Shown: one piece after another, positions 1 to 6,511 of the stretch | Position numbering within the stretch: position 1 is the first letter of the stretch | How the letters are laid out: each line of letters starts with the position of its first letter | NCBI RefSeq assembly: GCF_016429015.1 | Contig: NZ_JAELTU010000013.1 | Location: forward strand, 1-64,000 | DNA length: 64,000 nt | Origin: Rhizobium sp. ASV20 | GTDB lineage: Bacteria; Pseudomonadota; Alphaproteobacteria; Rhizobiales; Rhizobiaceae | Reading direction: 5' to 3' | Position numbers and translations under genes: made by a program | The notes under the pieces: generated by a model | What the model was told of the DNA's origin: nothing | Seen by the model: only the letters and a program-made list of their open reading frames with translations | The model's database searches: none

Positions 1-201
1 TACGAGCCCGTTCTTAAGACAGACGATAAGGGCCGCAAGCTTGGTCCTGAATATTTCCCCACCAAGGATGCTGCCGAATGCGCTGCTTGGCGTGAGAAGA
101 ACGAAATTGAGCAGCCTGTCATGGTCCGCGATGGAGAAATTATAGGTCATCATCGTCGTGAAGCGGAAGAGCTTTTCAAGAAAAACGGAGAGGCGGCATG
201 A
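1..201 (+). CDS. Phage early protein, C-terminal part only
   Basis: The frame is open from the first base of the window and stops at 199-201, giving 66 codons of a protein that starts upstream. It is charged, with many Glu, Lys and Arg residues and no membrane segment, and ends in a predicted helical stretch (REAEELFKKNGEAA). I do not recognise the family. Its stop overlaps the start of the next gene in an ATGA junction, so the two are probably translationally coupled in an early operon. Confidence 0.6.
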   Translation, partial: YEPVLKTDDKGRKLGPEYFPTKDAAECAAWREKNEIEQPVMVRDGEIIGHHRREAEELFKKNGEAA

Positions 202-644
202 ACGAGCTGGTATCCTCGACTATCAAGCCAGAATGGAGATTGGAACGGGGCGCTATCTTCCTTAGACTTCCCCGCACGCCTCCAGCCTATAGCACAGAAG
301 ACGTAAGCGTTGAGATCGCACGTCGGGATGTCGATTCTCACGTTCGGCTATATTGGAGACTCAAGGCGCGTCAACCTGGAATATCTCCACGCCGGTTCGT
401 ACAGTTTGAGGCAAGGGCGCAAGGCATTGACTATGAAATGCTCATCTCTCGCGAGCATCTACGGGCCTTCTATCGCCAGCGCAAGACTGTGCTTCTGAAG
501 CTGATGCGTCGATTCCCAAGGCTCACCACCATGCAGCTCGGAGCCCTTCTCCATCGGCACCACACATCTATCCTTAATATGCTTGTCAGAACCGCAACGG
601 CCAAGCAGAGGGCGGCTAAGATGAAAGCGGAGGGCAAGATTTGA
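198..644 (+). CDS. DnaA domain IV-like DNA-binding protein
   Basis: This is a basic 148-residue protein. The C-terminal 45 residues contain TTMQLGALLHRHHTSIL, which resembles the helix-turn-helix and signature of the DnaA C-terminal domain (the family pattern is of the type 'lpeIgr.fg.rdHttvl'), including the His-Thr/Ser pair that contacts the DnaA box. The N-terminal 100 residues lack the AAA+ ATPase found in real DnaA. I infer a sequence-specific DNA-binding role in phage replication or in recruiting or blocking the host initiator. It starts at the ATGA overlap with the preceding gene and its stop overlaps the TTG start of the next, so it sits in a tight early operon. Confidence 0.6.
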   Translation: MNELVSSTIKPEWRLERGAIFLRLPRTPPAYSTEDVSVEIARRDVDSHVRLYWRLKARQPGISPRRFVQFEARAQGIDYEMLISREHLRAFYRQRKTVLLKLMRRFPRLTTMQLGALLHRHHTSILNMLVRTATAKQRAAKMKAEGKI

Positions 645-1057
645 TCGATCGGCGCGTCTCCGCTCTATGTGAGGAAGCAGGAATAGAAGTCCTTGAGGGG
701 ACGGCTTACCCGCGCCTCGGGCAGACGCGCGCCCACAAGTCTATTCTCCGGATTATTGAGCGGAACGGAGAAGGCCACGCACGCCTAGTCCTAGCAACAT
801 TGGCCGATACAGCCAACAACCGCGGATGTCTCGACGAGGCATGCATATGGGCAACCAGCGACATGGTTCGCAAATTCCATCCTCAGATCGAGAAGGATGC
901 CAGCCGGTGGTTGGATATCTGGGACAGGCTTCCCCTTGGCTATCTTCAATATCTGTCTCAAGAGCTTCGCGGGATGATCAAACAACGCGAGGCCTTAGAC
1001 GGCATGCTCTATCGCGAACTTCGCAAGCATTACGATCAGCAAGATTTGGAGCAATGA
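641..1057 (+). CDS. Conserved phage protein of unknown function
   Basis: This is a 138-residue soluble protein beginning with TTG, whose TTGA overlaps the stop of the upstream gene; that coupling decides the start. It is rich in Arg and Glu with several amphipathic helices and the segment WDRLPLGYLQYLSQELRG near the C-terminus. I recall similar uncharacterised proteins in the early regions of rhizobial prophages but cannot assign a function. It has no signal peptide or membrane segment. One base separates its stop from the next start. Confidence 0.65.
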   Translation: MIDRRVSALCEEAGIEVLEGTAYPRLGQTRAHKSILRIIERNGEGHARLVLATLADTANNRGCLDEACIWATSDMVRKFHPQIEKDASRWLDIWDRLPLGYLQYLSQELRGMIKQREALDGMLYRELRKHYDQQDLEQ

Positions 1058-1058
1058 A

Positions 1059-1730
1059 ATGACGTTCAACGAAATCGAAGAGCTTTTCATCGCGGCTGCT
1101 CATACCGATCGGCGGCTTCCATCCAACGGAGAACGGCCGGCGCCACTGAAGGCACAGGCTATTCCATACTTCCATACCGATTTGGATGTGAAGGGATGGG
1201 GGGCTGAAAGATACGCCGAGGAGAGGGCGGATTTCCTGTCAAGCCGAACAACCAGGCTGAAGACTGAAGATGTTTCTCGTTGGCAGCTTTGCAATGAGCT
1301 TATGACGTTGGTCCCTCACGAGCGCCATCGTCGCAGTCTTTGGGCGTGGGCTGCCGCTGAGGCTGGAACGCTTCGAGGGACACCCAAGGGCGAGACCGAA
1401 GATCGGCGCATGAGCTTTAGCCGTTGGTGCCGAGACGTCGAGCGTGTACATAGGAATACCGGTGCGCGGCGGAAGGATGCGGCTGTTTCATGCATTGAGG
1501 CAATTTTTCTTCGCAACACACTGGAGGATATACGAAAGCTGCAAAAAGACATGTTGCAAGAAGTGCCCAAAATGGGGCATAACTATATCAACATCGCAGA
1601 ACCGCGCCACTGGAACGACGGCGACGTTCTTGCGCAGAAGGAAGCCATCAGGGCTGAGAAGTTCGATTGGGTTCAGTGGCGGAACGAACAGCGCCGCGAT
1701 CGTGATCGTAAACGCCAGATGGCAGCATAG
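1059..1730 (+). CDS. Phage protein, possibly DUF6362-like
   Basis: This is a 223-residue basic soluble protein. Its centre (residues about 85-150: HERHRRSLWAWAAAEAG, then SFSRWCRDVERVHRNTGAR) looks like a short HTH-containing family (DUF6362) in which a conserved Trp/Arg segment precedes a recognition-type helix and a run such as RRKDAAVSCIEAIF. The extreme C-terminus is strongly charged (QWRNEQRRDRDRKRQ). I infer DNA binding, perhaps a late regulator since it is the last gene before the tRNA block and the late genes; the family assignment is tentative. Confidence 0.55.
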   Translation: MTFNEIEELFIAAAHTDRRLPSNGERPAPLKAQAIPYFHTDLDVKGWGAERYAEERADFLSSRTTRLKTEDVSRWQLCNELMTLVPHERHRRSLWAWAAAEAGTLRGTPKGETEDRRMSFSRWCRDVERVHRNTGARRKDAAVSCIEAIFLRNTLEDIRKLQKDMLQEVPKMGHNYINIAEPRHWNDGDVLAQKEAIRAEKFDWVQWRNEQRRDRDRKRQMAA

Positions 1731-2062
1731 CGAAATATGAGGCACATTCCCGGTTTGGCCACCGGGATCAACCTCGGCTCGGGGCTTCGGTTCCGAGCGA
1801 CGAAATCTGGAAGGCGGATCATGGCGACTTTAGCCGGTTCGTGAAGATTGGGGTTTGATCCTGGTCGTTCCTTCCAGCGCCAATTCGAAGCTTAGGCTTC
1901 AACGAGGCGTGGGTCGTCACGCTTCTCCTGTGCAGACGACATCTGGCCCGGCACTTTAAGCGCCTGAAGAGCCTCTGAGATGAGGCGAAAACCGAAAGGT
2001 TCGCGCGGACTGGCCCCAGCCGGGGAATAACTTGGCCAGCAGGGAGAAGCACTAATTTTGCT
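1731..2062. other. Intergenic region with small hairpins
   Basis: There is no convincing gene in this 332-bp gap. Several short inverted repeats are visible: tcccggt/accggga near 1,748-1,767, gaagctt/aggcttc near 1,887-1,900 and gcctc/gaggc near 1,970-1,986. The segment runs straight into the first tRNA-like gene, so it may hold a tRNA-operon leader or decayed tRNA-like elements, but I cannot fold a full cloverleaf in it. Confidence 0.4.
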
Positions 2063-2131
2063 GCGGTCCTCAAGGTGAGGCATCGGCCTTCCAAGCCGAC
2101 AAGCCCGGTTCGATTCCGGGTCGCCGCTCCA
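2063..2131 (+). tRNA. tRNA-Gly(TCC)-like, short acceptor stem
   Basis: The anticodon arm is perfect: stem TCGGC/GCCGA at 2,083-2,099 enclosing loop CTTCCAA with anticodon TCC (2,090-2,092). The T-arm CCCGG-TTCGATT-CCGGG (2,104-2,120) is canonical apart from a weak outer pair, and the gene encodes its own CCA (2,129-2,131). The D-stem CCTC/GAGG is present. The 5' strand pairs with the 3' acceptor over only five pairs (GCGGT with GCCGC), so the element is about 69 nt and may be a decayed or unusual phage tRNA. It abuts the next tRNA with no spacer. Confidence 0.55.
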
Positions 2132-2206
2132 TCGGGCTTAGTTCAGAGGTAGAACGCCAGATTTTGGATCTGGATGTCCCTCGTTCGAATCGAGGAGCCT
2201 GAACCA
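2132..2206 (+). tRNA. tRNA-Gln(TTG)
   Basis: A full cloverleaf can be drawn: acceptor TCGGGCT/AGCCTGA with one G-T pair, D-stem with the GGTA-type loop, anticodon stem CCAGA/TCTGG with loop TTTTGGA (anticodon TTG), T-arm with TTCGAAT loop, and encoded CCA at 2,204-2,206. It begins immediately after the preceding tRNA-like gene, so both would come from one transcript. Confidence 0.9.
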
Positions 2207-2209
2207 TTT

Positions 2210-2285
2210 TGGAGTGTAGCTCAGGCGGTAGAGCGCGCAGCTGTTAACTGCGTTGTCGCTGGTTCGATCCCAGCCATTCCAGCCA
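2210..2285 (+). tRNA. tRNA-Asn(GTT)
   Basis: The acceptor stem TGGAGTG/CATTCCA contains one G-T pair, the anticodon loop CTGTTAA carries GTT, the T-arm is GCTGG-TTCGATC-CCAGC, and CCA is encoded at 2,283-2,285. Only three bases separate it from tRNA-Gln. It is the third member of the phage tRNA block. Confidence 0.9.
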
Positions 2286-2467
2286 ATTCGAGGCGAATGC
2301 TGGCGAGACTACATGGCTTTGACGTCCCGCCAATTCTTGTCGCCTCAACGATGTCGGCCCCGGCCTCTAGCAAAAGGATTGATTTCCTTCGCCATGCCAG
2401 CGTTACCGGAACTAACTGGGTGTCTTGCAGTGAGTGCGCGCTTTAACTGCAGGGTGGGGCTATCAAT

Positions 2468-2481
2468 TGCCCTATAGGGCA
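2468..2481. repeat. Perfect 14-bp palindrome
   Basis: TGCCCTATAGGGCA is a perfect two-fold symmetric sequence lying between tRNA-Asn and the next tRNA-like gene. It has no T-tract, so it is not an obvious terminator. It could be an operator or a processing signal; nothing else in the window identifies the binder. Confidence 0.4.
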
Positions 2482-2502
2482 CAGAACTGACGGGATAGAC
2501 AG

Positions 2503-2575
2503 CTTCCTATAGCTCAGTCGGATAGAGCGCTTGGCTAATCCTTAGAGGTCGTAGGTTCGAATCCTGCTAGGAGGC
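2503..2575 (+). tRNA. tRNA-like gene, anticodon AAT (Ile?) uncertain
   Basis: The acceptor CTTCCTA/TAGGAGG pairs over seven positions, the D-stem GCTC/GAGC is perfect, and the T-arm GTAGG-TTCGAAT-CCTGC is canonical. The anticodon stem CTTGG/TTAGA is weak, relying on G-T pairs with one mismatch. The standard loop CTAATCC would give anticodon AAT, with an unusual C at position 37. No CCA is encoded. It may be a decaying tRNA or one read by an unusual fold, so amino-acid identity is not assigned firmly. Confidence 0.5.
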
Positions 2576-2719
2576 TGCCCGTCAGGCAACGAGATCGAGA
2601 AGAGCCGGCGTAAGGTGTAAGGGTTGCATCTCGACGGTCCCGAAAGGGATAGCTCAACGGCGATGGAGCGGGGCCCGTTCAACTCGGGAGCGCTAGGCCT
2701 TCTCGATACCCATTCCTCT

Positions 2720-2864
2720 CAAGAGGAACATGACGGCTGATCACCGTCACCAAGTCGAACCCTCGTGGTGGTCAAGCTCTGGACGACTTTAAAGAAGCCA
2801 GGGTGGGGCTCCGGTCCCCTCAGTAGAATCCGGAACTTATTCTTCGCAAGAGGAACATGACGGC
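2720..2864 (+). repeat. Duplicated 18-bp SD/start motif
   Basis: The 18-mer CAAGAGGAACATGACGGC occurs at 2,720-2,737 and again at 2,847-2,864. Each copy contains a Shine-Dalgarno-like AAGAGG five bases before ATG. The reading frames that follow are tiny: 2,730-2,792 (20 codons) and 2,857-2,913 (18 codons). They may be leader peptides or simply a duplication within an RNA element. Confidence 0.4.
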
Positions 2865-2929
2865 GGCATACTGGATAGGCGCGGAAGCCAAGAAGCCAGT
2901 GACCGGTATGTAACGCTTGGCCCGTCATG
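2856..2929 (+). ncRNA. Candidate structured RNA with nested stems
   Basis: An outer stem catgacgg/ccgtcatg (2,856-2,863 with 2,922-2,929) encloses an inner stem catac/gtatg (2,867-2,871 with 2,906-2,910), with a further tgg/cca extension. The arrangement is tRNA-sized and lies in a tRNA-rich region upstream of terminators. It is only a pairing pattern read by eye; no family is recognised. Confidence 0.25.
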
Positions 2930-3102
2930 AGTTATACCCTTTCCGCATAAACAGTATAACGATGCGCTACGGCGCTGGAACGGTAGCCTTCGGGCCGGTT
3001 AAGCAAGTTGCCGCGCTGGTGCACACAGCGGCAAGACCATGGCGCGCGATAGCGCTGGAGCCGTTCACCTATCCGTAAGCCTGTAGGCAGGCAGATATCA
3101 AG

Positions 3103-3127
3103 AAAAGGTAATTCTCAGTTACCTTTT
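3103..3127 (+). terminator. Intrinsic terminator
   Basis: The 9-bp arms aaaaggtaa and ttacctttt flank a 7-base loop; the 3' arm ends in a T-run. The symmetry means it could also act on minus-strand transcripts. It closes the tRNA/structured-RNA transcript. Confidence 0.65.
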
Positions 3128-3175
3128 GGGGATTTTGAAAACAATATCAATTGTTTAATTCTATACCCGTTTATC

Positions 3176-3208
3176 AGCCCGATCGGCATAACTGCTGGTC
3201 GGGCTTTT
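3176..3208 (+). terminator. Intrinsic terminator
   Basis: A stem agcccgatc/ggtcgggct (nine pairs, one T-G) with a 12-base loop is followed by TTTT. It lies 49 bases after the previous terminator and about 150 bases before the next gene, insulating that gene from tRNA transcription. Confidence 0.75.
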
Positions 3209-3359
3209 CATTTGGAGGGGAAGTGCCAAGCCTCCGAAAAAGTCGAAGATGGGCGAGGTTGGGCGGCTTAGCTATAGCAAAGCGTATCCGTCAGTCCGAT
3301 CAAGGAAACCCGCGCTATTGGCGTCCTCGCCGGCAGAAACGTTGGTTTTGGAGAGCGAC

Positions 3360-3611
3360 ATGACGATCTTCGAAAGTATCATTCCTTTCCCACAGCGTCT
3401 TCAATGGTTGATGCTTAAGACGGCGATAGAGCAGAAATGCAGCGCGCAGGCCATAGCTTCTCGGCTTGGTTGGAGTATGTCGAAGGTCATCCAGACTGTG
3501 TGGGGAAATCCGGGAAAATTTCGAATGGATCGCGTCGCCGAATGGTTCTTCGCCTGTGGTGGCGCAATGCCAAAGTTTTCCATCATTGATGATCTATGGA
3601 GATCGAAATGA
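3360..3611 (+). CDS. Small HTH-like phage protein
   Basis: This protein has 83 residues from the ATG that follows a GGAGAG ribosome-binding site; a longer frame from 3,249 lacks such a site. Residues about 20-50 (LKTAIEQKCSAQAIASRLGWSMSKV) read as a Cro/CI-type helix-turn-helix: helix, AIASRLGW, turn, SMSKVIQTVWG. This suggests a small transcriptional regulator. It overlaps the next gene by four bases (ATGA). Confidence 0.6.
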   Translation: MTIFESIIPFPQRLQWLMLKTAIEQKCSAQAIASRLGWSMSKVIQTVWGNPGKFRMDRVAEWFFACGGAMPKFSIIDDLWRSK

Positions 3612-3973
3612 CCCTCGCAGAATTCAAAGCCTGGTTTGAAGGCTTCACGGAAACGTTGGAAGCCGCACCAAATGAAAAGCAGTGGGAGCGCATCAAGGCC
3701 CGCGTGGCCGAGATCGATGGCGCGGCTATCACGAAGACTGTCTTCGTAGAGCGATACCATGATGTCTATCGCCGCTGGTGGGAAACGCCGATGGTGTATG
3801 GATCACCGATCTCCTGCAGCAGTTCATCGTCCAGCCTTGATGTTCGTTCTTCCGTATCGTTTAACGCTGGCGTAGGCGATATGGCCGTCGGCGCTACAAA
3901 CCGCGAAATCTTCAATCCCAGCCGCGCCATGATGAACCTCGGTAAAGCCGAGTACCGATCGCTGGATTCGTGA
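3608..3973 (+). CDS. Hypothetical phage protein
   Basis: This is a 121-residue protein whose ATG overlaps the upstream stop and is preceded by GGAGATCG. The N-terminal 60 residues form an acidic amphipathic segment (LAEFKAWFEGF...WERIKARVAEID) similar in style to short phage proteins that begin 'MTLAEFKAWFEGF'. The C-terminal half is Ser-rich and low in complexity (SSSSSSLD). No catalytic motif is visible. Function unknown. Confidence 0.6.
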   Translation: MTLAEFKAWFEGFTETLEAAPNEKQWERIKARVAEIDGAAITKTVFVERYHDVYRRWWETPMVYGSPISCSSSSSSLDVRSSVSFNAGVGDMAVGATNREIFNPSRAMMNLGKAEYRSLDS

Positions 3974-3988
3974 GATGATCGAGCCGAG

Positions 3989-4186
3989 ATGACCCGAACA
4001 ACCTTAATGGATGAAATCCGCCGCCGTCTGGAGATCGAAAACGCCGTCAATCGCTGCCATAGGCGCTGCAGGATCGTGAATGTGTGGATTAAACGCGGGG
4101 TTGGTGGCGGTGGGGCTGGACCCAATGCGGGAAAACCTATTGTATGTGTTGGTACAGGGAATTTAAAATTGCCGCTCGATTGCTAG
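3989..4186 (+). CDS. Small basic hypothetical protein
   Basis: This is a 65-codon frame with a modest GAGCCGAG site upstream. The N-terminal half is helical and basic, with a HRRCR motif; the C-terminal half is Gly-rich. It overlaps the following membrane-protein frame by 43 bases, so either its end or the next start could be different. No family is recognised. Confidence 0.35.
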   Translation: MTRTTLMDEIRRRLEIENAVNRCHRRCRIVNVWIKRGVGGGGAGPNAGKPIVCVGTGNLKLPLDC

Positions 4187-4446
4187 CGGACGTGCGCTCC
4201 CTCGGGATTGTCGCCATTGTCATAGGACTGGCCTTTATCATCGCCTCAACACTAGCCCACGCCAAACAAGACCAGACTAAGCCAGACATGGCCCAGATGC
4301 CCACAGGGAAGGCTATCGACACGGCTTCGGACATTCCTCCCTGCTTCGCCCAGCCAAACAAGCCAAAGCATGTGTGGTGGGTTCTGACGGCACGAGACGG
4401 AACAACGCTTATCGTTGGGGATGAGGGCGTAAGGAAGCGGTGTTAA
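4144..4446 (+). CDS. Small single-pass membrane protein
   Basis: This is a 100-residue protein with one hydrophobic segment at about residues 20-39 (LGIVAIVIGLAFIIASTLAH) and a hydrophilic C-terminal domain with two Cys residues near its ends. The N-terminus is short and basic, so the tail probably lies outside. A phage membrane protein of this shape may be a moron acting on the envelope or in superinfection exclusion; that is inference. It converges on the next gene with a 4-bp overlap of 3' ends. Confidence 0.5.
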   Translation: MCWYREFKIAARLLADVRSLGIVAIVIGLAFIIASTLAHAKQDQTKPDMAQMPTGKAIDTASDIPPCFAQPNKPKHVWWVLTARDGTTLIVGDEGVRKRC

Positions 4447-4862
4447 TTTCCTTCAGCAGACTTTTTTACTAGGGATTTACCGATAATATCGGCGCTTCCA
4501 TTTGGGAAGGCAAAATAGAGCCAACCGAGTCCTTCATGCCGCAGAGCCAATGGAGTAACGCCGGTTAGTTTCTCTCCCTTCCATGTTATGGAATCGTGAA
4601 AATGCCAGTCAGGATTCGTCTGAAGATGGCCTTCGCCTATAATAGCGTTAGGTTCGAGCGTTCTTGGAACTTGTTCCATTAACTTTGCCCGAGCCTCTGA
4701 AAGTCTGCCGATTAGGCCCTCTACGTCCGCGCCATCAAGATCAACCCACTTGCCGGTTCCATCGCATTCGGCAACAAGTGAAATCCTGACGGAATTAGGC
4801 GTTGGGTTAGAAATATCAATTCTAACATAACCATCGTGCGATATTTTAGACTTTATAGTCAT
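4443..4862 (-). CDS. Hypothetical prophage accessory protein
   Basis: This is a 139-residue soluble protein preceded by an AGGAG site. The first 40 residues look like beta strands (KISHDGYVRIDISNPTPNS), the middle is an acidic helix, and the end is again beta-rich. No membrane segment or catalytic motif is seen. It is transcribed against the phage late direction and is separated by 78 bases from the GIY-YIG-like gene upstream, so it may share that transcript. Confidence 0.55.
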   Translation of the reverse strand: MTIKSKISHDGYVRIDISNPTPNSVRISLVAECDGTGKWVDLDGADVEGLIGRLSEARAKLMEQVPRTLEPNAIIGEGHLQTNPDWHFHDSITWKGEKLTGVTPLALRHEGLGWLYFAFPNGSADIIGKSLVKKSAEGN

Positions 4863-4940
4863 TTCTGATCTCCTGATGGAAGATTGAGGTGGGTGCGAAG
4901 AACGGCGTTGATCTTGGTCTGCTTATTCTTACCATGAGTA

Positions 4941-5276
4941 TTATGGGATCGAATCCCCGTGGTCATCCACGATAATTTGGTCTTCAGTTCCACCAATTAT
5001 AAATATTGCTTCCTTGGCAACCGGGATAATTTCATCAACAGACATGTTAAACCATTCGCCGCGAATGCGCCTCTTATAGAGGAGGCGATGGATGGCTCCT
5101 TCTATCTGAAGAGCAAGGCCGCCCGATGTCTCAATATAGTTGTGGCATGTAAGGTCAAATGGAGCACCGGTCTGAAGTGCACTTAATCTGGACCTTATGC
5201 TATTTGTGGTGTGCCCGATTTTCATCGGACCCTCAGATCGGCCTTTCTGGCCAATGAAATATACATATTCAGTCAT
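4941..5276 (-). CDS. GIY-YIG-type (T5orf172/Mug113-like) protein
   Basis: Starting at the ATG overlapping the upstream stop (ATGA), the protein has 111 residues. It opens with YVYFIGQ, followed by MKIGHTTNSIRSRLSALQTG, matching the T5orf172/Mug113 branch of the GIY-YIG fold (tyrosine-containing strands, then a K-I-G strand, then R..LQ.). A later Glu (residue about 72, LQIEGAIHRLL) and RGEWFNM fit the conserved Glu and E-W-F of the family. Members may be nucleases but many have no tested activity. A GGAGAAGG site precedes it. Confidence 0.7.
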   Translation of the reverse strand: MTEYVYFIGQKGRSEGPMKIGHTTNSIRSRLSALQTGAPFDLTCHNYIETSGGLALQIEGAIHRLLYKRRIRGEWFNMSVDEIIPVAKEAIFIIGGTEDQIIVDDHGDSIP

Positions 5277-5476
5277 TTGCCTTCTCCATATGGAGAGAGG
5301 CGGTGAAGAAGTGCTCGGCAAGCCAGATCAGTTCGATGATCTGTGCCGCGTTTCTTCATATCGACCACGGCATTAGCGGAGATGCCAAGCAATTTGGCGC
5401 AGTCTGCATCGGATTTGACGCCTTTGATGGATGCCTTCATCTCTGCAAGCCATCGAATAAAATCATCTGGTGACAT
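5273..5476 (-). CDS. HTH repressor-like protein
   Basis: The protein has 67 residues from the ATG at 5,476; the frame stays open upstream but without a better start. Residues 12-42 (SIKGVKSDADCAKLLGISANAVVDMKKRG) match a Cro/CI-type HTH: helix, CAKLLGI, turn, SANAVVDMKKRG. Three ATACAA boxes lie at and just upstream of its start, so it probably represses itself and the plus-strand genes to its right. It is the best immunity-repressor candidate in the window, although it lacks a cleavage or dimerisation domain. Confidence 0.65.
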   Translation of the reverse strand: MSPDDFIRWLAEMKASIKGVKSDADCAKLLGISANAVVDMKKRGTDHRTDLACRALLHRLSPYGEGK

Positions 5477-5548
5477 ACAAGTTACCTTGGCTCTTTTGAC
5501 TAAGGCCGAATATACAATCAACTTTGATAGAATACAAGTGAGTTGTAT
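5475..5548. promoter_or_regulatory. Putative operator: three ATACAA boxes
   Basis: ATACAA occurs at 5,475-5,480, 5,512-5,517 and 5,532-5,537. The last pairs with TTGTAT (5,543-5,548) to make a perfect 17-bp inverted repeat ATACAAGTGAGTTGTAT. The boxes fill the gap between the divergent HTH gene and the plus-strand genes, the usual place for a phage operator. The first overlaps the start codon of the HTH gene, which would allow autoregulation. Confidence 0.55.
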
Positions 5549-5674
5549 GCACTGGATCCTTTCCCTCTTCACTCGCCCCAACTGGCTAGAGGACAAGGGA
5601 AGGACAGCCTATTCCAACCACACATCCATCCGCATGAGCGGGAAGGGATGGCGGGTTGGGTTTCGGAGATGGTG

Positions 5675-5833
5675 ATGACGAATGCTGCGCTTATGATTGC
5701 GATCTTCGCGATTGCATCGGCTCTTTCGGGCTGCGGCCATTACGAGCCGCCATGTTCTGAGTGCTGGATGATGACGAAAAATCGGCCCTCGGAATTTCCG
5801 ACCCCCACGGTAGGATTCAGCGCACGACGCTAA
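5675..5833 (+). CDS. Small lipoprotein-like peptide
   Basis: This is a 52-codon frame from an ATG with GGAG six bases upstream. The N-terminus is hydrophobic (ALMIAIFAIASALSGC) and ends in a lipobox-like LSGC, predicting lipid modification of the Cys. The C-terminal half is read out of frame through the start of an antirepressor remnant, so this protein may have arisen by a deletion joint. Such small lipoproteins can be superinfection-exclusion or spanin-like factors, but no role is assigned. Confidence 0.4.
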   Translation: MTNAALMIAIFAIASALSGCGHYEPPCSECWMMTKNRPSEFPTPTVGFSARR

Positions 5834-6102
5834 TCAATGAGTCGGGCCTTTACTCTATCATTCTGCGATCGAACAAGCCGGAAGCCAAACGCTTTAAGAA
5901 ATGGATCACCTCTGAGGTGTTGCCAGCCATTCGCAAGACGGGAGGCTACCATGGCAAAATGCCAGCGTTTATTCGCAGGTATAATGCAAACTGGGATCGC
6001 GTCACCCCAGGCTACTTTTCTGTTATTTCTGAGCTCGTTATCCGCTTGTGGGGCCGATTGGAAATCGGTTGGGCATCCACTTACAAATTACAGCATATAT
6101 GA
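5761..6102 (+). pseudogene. BRO-N/P63C-type antirepressor remnant
   Basis: The frame begins abruptly inside a BRO N-terminal domain: LDDDEK, then TTLINESGLYSIILRSNKPE and RFKKWITSEVLPAIRKTGGY are hallmark BRO-N segments. The initiating part (normally about 45 residues) is missing, with a stop just upstream. It continues with RVTPGYFSVISELVIRLWG, which resembles the P63C domain, and then ends; the remaining P63C part is not found. I read it as an antirepressor truncated at both ends. A short protein could still be made from the GTG at 5,761. Confidence 0.65.
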
Positions 6103-6124
6103 TGAAAAGTCACGGACTATCAGC

Positions 6125-6352
6125 ATGATGGACAAGAAGTATCGGCTTGACTGTGTCGAGCGAGCTTTCAAGGTTCTACTGTTCCAGATCGATTGCGCTC
6201 CAGCCGGCAAAACCATCAAGCGGAGGCTTTCCGATGCCAGAACGGAAACGAGTTATGTGACAGACCCCGTCTCGGGAGATCTGAAGAAAGCCCGCAAGAT
6301 GGTGAAAGACGCGATGAAGATTGCGATCGCTCACATCAAGGCAAATGATTGA
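6125..6352 (+). CDS. Hypothetical protein after antirepressor remnant
   Basis: This is 75 residues from the first ATG of a tandem pair. It is a basic helical protein: MMDKKYRLDCVERAFKVLLF at the start and KKARKMVKDAMKIAIAHIKA at the end. It may use the tail of the decayed antirepressor locus. There is no clear ribosome-binding site and no known domain. Four bases separate its stop from the next start. Confidence 0.45.
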   Translation: MMDKKYRLDCVERAFKVLLFQIDCAPAGKTIKRRLSDARTETSYVTDPVSGDLKKARKMVKDAMKIAIAHIKAND

Positions 6353-6355
6353 GCC

Positions 6356-6511
6356 ATGACCGACGCCGAAAAGCAAACAGAACTCTCCAACCTTTTCTCC
6401 GTTCTAAAGCAAGAGGGCATGCCACACCCTATGACCTTCGGGATTGATGTCGGAAAGCGGGAGCCTGAGGATTGCCGGCGCGCTATCGTGGTGAGGAAGA
6501 ACACAAGATGA
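6356..6511 (+). CDS. Small hypothetical protein
   Basis: This is a 51-residue frame: ATG at 6,356 and a TGA that overlaps the next ATG (ATGA at 6,508). It is acidic at the start (MTDAEKQTELSNLF) and basic at the end. Short overlapping genes of this kind continue up to the terminase, so coupling supports its being real. No domain recognised. Confidence 0.5.
   Translation: MTDAEKQTELSNLFSVLKQEGMPHPMTFGIDVGKREPEDCRRAIVVRKNTR

Larger units (their letters stand above)
2576..3359. other. Long non-coding segment after the tRNA block
   Basis: No normal-size gene is convincing in these 784 bases. The segment holds a D-arm-like piece near 2,650 (GCTC...GAGC) followed by a CCCG/CGGG hairpin that may be tRNA debris, a duplicated ribosome-binding-site/start sequence (2,720 and 2,847), a nested-stem structure (2,856-2,929), and two intrinsic terminators (3,103 and 3,176). 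The layout suggests a transcribed structured-RNA region that ends at the terminators. Confidence 0.45.

Noticed and set aside
2640..2710. Possible fifth tRNA with a CCCG/CGGG anticodon-like stem
   Set aside because: A D-arm-like piece and the stem are present, but no T-arm or matching acceptor can be drawn.
3151..3363. Plus-strand frame of 70 codons
   Set aside because: It runs through the terminator at 3,176-3,208 and has no ribosome-binding site.
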